From the NCBI RefSeq assembly GCF_003344865.1, contig NZ_CP031165.1:434001-498000 (forward strand): DNA of 64,000 nt. The letters run 5' to 3'. Positions 63,101 to 64,000 of this stretch are shown one piece after another. Under the pieces are notes generated by a model. That model searched no databases. It saw only the letters and a list, made by a program, of their open reading frames with translations, and was not told the DNA's origin. Position numbers and translations under genes: made by a program. Source of the DNA: Euzebya pacifica. Its GTDB lineage: Bacteria > Actinomycetota > Nitriliruptoria > Euzebyales > Euzebyaceae. The first letter of the stretch is position 1; every line of letters begins with the position of its first letter.

Positions 63101-63885
63101 CGATCCTGCTGACGAATCCCAGCCGGCTCGACGGCCGCGTGCTGGACGAGCTCCAGCGGCTCGACGTCGAGACCGTCTACCTTGCCGGGGGCACCGCGGC
63201 CCTATCGATCGACATCGAGCGGTCGCTGGCCGACAACGGCTACCGGGTGGTTCGCCTGGCCGGGCCGAGTCGTGTGGAGACGGCGGTCCGCATCGCGGAG
63301 GAGGTCGTCGCGCTCGGCGGAGGTGTCCAGCAGGTGCTGCTCGCCCGCGCCGACGCCTTCCCCGACGCCCTGGCCGCCGCCAACCTGGCCACCTGGGGCC
63401 GCACGCCGATCCTGCTGAGCGGGACCGACGCGGTCCCCGAGGCAACCCTCGACGCCCTCGACCGGGTACTGGACGAAGGACAGGACAGCGTCTGGCTGGC
63501 CGGAGGCCCGTCGGCGTTGTCATCTGGGGTCGCCGAGCAGCTGCAGGACATCGGCATGACGACCGAACGGTTCGGCGGTGACGACCGGTACTCCACGGCG
63601 CTGCTGCTGTCGGAGGCGGCCCGCACGCGCTTCGGCGCCGGCATCCAGACGGTCTGGATGGCCTCCGGGACGGCGTTCCCCGACGCGTTGACCGCCGGCG
63701 TCGCCGCATGGCGTGACGGCAACGTCTTGCTGCTGGCCGACCCGACCGACCTGACCTCGAGCCCGGCGGTCGGACGGTTCCTCGACGAGGAGGCCGACCT
63801 GATCGACGGTGCCGTCTTCGTCGGCGGGCCTGCCGCGTTGTCCCGGCTGGTCGAGGAACAGGTCGTCAGCACGATCGCTGGCTGA
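60106..63885 (+). CDS. Giant TSP3-repeat surface protein with C-terminal CWB2 wall anchor
   Basis: 1,259 residues from the GTG at 60106, which places [23 protein letters not shown] as a signal peptide; the frame is open to 59827. Residues about 35-360 form a beta-rich domain, 364-945 are calcium-binding thrombospondin type-3 repeats ([15 protein letters not shown]), and 950-1259 are three CWB2 repeats ([35 protein letters not shown]) that bind the cell wall. Very acidic; probably a calcium-stiffened stalk. Confidence 0.93.
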   Translation: MLSRLASALLVVLVVGAVVAPPALARRSTPARSDARGVAANVDLIGLDIIPIDGLPSVEAQSPPTRPAVDAATLLSVPLTPLADVGAVELDATADADTGTATATAEVADVVLLEIPGVGPAVEVGLVRAHATAGCTGFEGTGTTVDRVRVFGQDLPLSGLVPANLTVPVELPLSALSALGLAEPLEVATLVLNEITPDNNGKGTTVRGLHLYTGDTLASLPLLGLDALVDADVIVAEAHASSTCAPRTDAGVSGQLVVHVVRLDGGVFTIEVVNQGDEPVTLTQVIIDATDDATITGTDGDLLADLDTDADHASGDVHIVLDGGDAVSGTVAVDGGDASVLLDVSIASTDGIARSGLEDGVDGDADSDEDGLTTDEEYGAGTDPFDADTDGDGISDGDEVASGDDPTEPDHGTSPGGDDRWIDDDDDDDDGVSDVDERADGTDPYDPDTDDDGLSDGEEAASGTDPTDADSDDDGLSDGDEVAAGTDPSDADSDDDGTLDAVEAGQATGDDPDDDGLTGPEETLAGTDPADADSDDDGLSDGDEVATGTDPTDADSDDDGLSDGDEVKAGSDPADADSDDDGLSDGDELTAGTDPTDADSDDDGLSDGDEVAGGTDPSDADSDDDGLDDGDELAAGTDPTDTDSDDDGIPDAVDAGVADEADRDHDGRDDGQEAVAGTDPTDADSDDDGLSDGDEVEAGSDPADADSDDDGLSDGDELTAGTDPTDADSDADGLPDGDEVGRGTDPTAADSDDDGLEDREEIVIGSDPTDRDSDDDGLSDGDEVAAGSDPADADSDGDGTLDAVGAGVTDETDPDNDGLTEAEELLAGTDPEDADSDDDGLADGEEVALGSDPTDADSDGDGLSDGDEVGRGSDPTDVDSDGDGLEDGEEVDRGSDPTSVDSDGDGLSDGDEVAGGTDPTDADSDDSGTSDNAELAAGTDPTDPTDDPSERIDGDSRVETAVEVSQHGRTSAPAAVIARADEFADALTSSTLAAEVDGPILLTNPSRLDGRVLDELQRLDVETVYLAGGTAALSIDIERSLADNGYRVVRLAGPSRVETAVRIAEEVVALGGGVQQVLLARADAFPDALAAANLATWGRTPILLSGTDAVPEATLDALDRVLDEGQDSVWLAGGPSALSSGVAEQLQDIGMTTERFGGDDRYSTALLLSEAARTRFGAGIQTVWMASGTAFPDALTAGVAAWRDGNVLLLADPTDLTSSPAVGRFLDEEADLIDGAVFVGGPAALSRLVEEQVVSTIAG
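61195..62940 (+). repeat. TSP3-coding DNA repeat array
   Basis: A degenerate unit of about 66 bp (22 residues: [22 protein letters not shown]) is repeated more than 20 times, interspersed with a longer variant containing DPDNDGLT. The extreme Asp/Gly/Glu content makes the strand GAC-rich. DNA repeats of this length invite recombination and length variation. Confidence 0.9.
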
Positions 63886-63894
63886 TGCCCTCCG

Positions 63895-64000
63895 TCATCG
63901 GACGCGTGGCAGCCGGTGGGACGATCCGCCGGCGCACGCGACGATGTCGAGGTGGTCGTCGTCGATGACGTAGACGGCGTGCTGTCCGAACGCCCGCCCG
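63895..64000 (-). CDS. C-terminal end of an unidentified leftward gene (partial)
   Basis: The last 34 codons of a frame running off the right edge: RAFGQHAVYVIDDDHLDIV...SSHRLPRVR then TGA. The phrasing HAVYVIDDDHLDIV is protein-like, with a normal codon bias, but too short to name. Confidence 0.4.
   Translation of the reverse strand, partial: GRAFGQHAVYVIDDDHLDIVACAGGSSHRLPRVR

Overview
The window is GC-rich (roughly 70%), gene-dense and rich in GTG starts and 4-nt stop/start overlaps. Gene content points to an actinobacterium: cell-wall-binding repeat 2 (CWB2) surface proteins, a DUF222/HNH '13E12' gene, FliA/WhiG-type sigma, DrrAB transporter and a DUF6351 secreted protein. A deep lineage such as Nitriliruptoria/Euzebya is my guess from the CWB2 and DUF6351 genes, not something the window proves. 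I saw no rRNA, tRNA or CRISPR array.

Layout. (1) 1-5220: a DNA 7-deazaguanine modification locus. dpdC, dpdB and the first codons of a dpdA-like gene run leftward. queC, queE and a fused queD-folE2 run rightward and would make preQ0 from GTP. A DUF7662 gene ends the rightward set. (2) 5229-11741: a leftward set of AddB-like protein, UvrD/AddA-like helicase and endonuclease III-like protein, coupled by ATGA overlaps, plus a NERD-domain gene; a plausible partner arm of the modification locus. (3) 11864-21082: a hypothetical protein, DUF6351, a PhoX-like protein, a MerB-like gene with an in-frame TGA at a catalytic cysteine position (candidate selenoprotein), a sigma factor, and a CAP/CWB2 gene split by one TAG. 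(4) 21223-27727: stress/redox-type small genes, then a three-gene operon of FeeM/GNAT-cNMP, patatin-cNMP and P450. (5) 27773-37919: a TasA/SipW-like surface locus with two giant proteins in which a signal peptidase is fused to an exported passenger, two TasA-like proteins, a stand-alone SipW, a GGDEF cyclase and a membrane-thioredoxin fusion. (6) 37908-44159: an indoleamine dioxygenase, tandem leader repeats interrupted by an intact 2,195-bp IS21-family element with 5-bp target duplication, and the DUF222/HNH gene. (7) 44287-48002: TetR regulator with three phased operators before drrAB, then a convergent ECF sigma/anti-sigma pair. (8) 48221-64000: housekeeping and repair-type small genes (DoxX, CBS, two DUF488, alkyltransferase-like, GNATs, a TM0106-type nuclease, HtrA protease, MpaB-like oxygenase), ending in a 1,259-residue Asp-rich TSP3-CWB2 surface protein.

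The most interesting points are the Dpd-type modification locus with its queD-folE2 fusion and coupled helicase-nuclease-glycosylase operon; the signal peptidases fused to their likely own substrates; and the candidate selenocysteine MerB.
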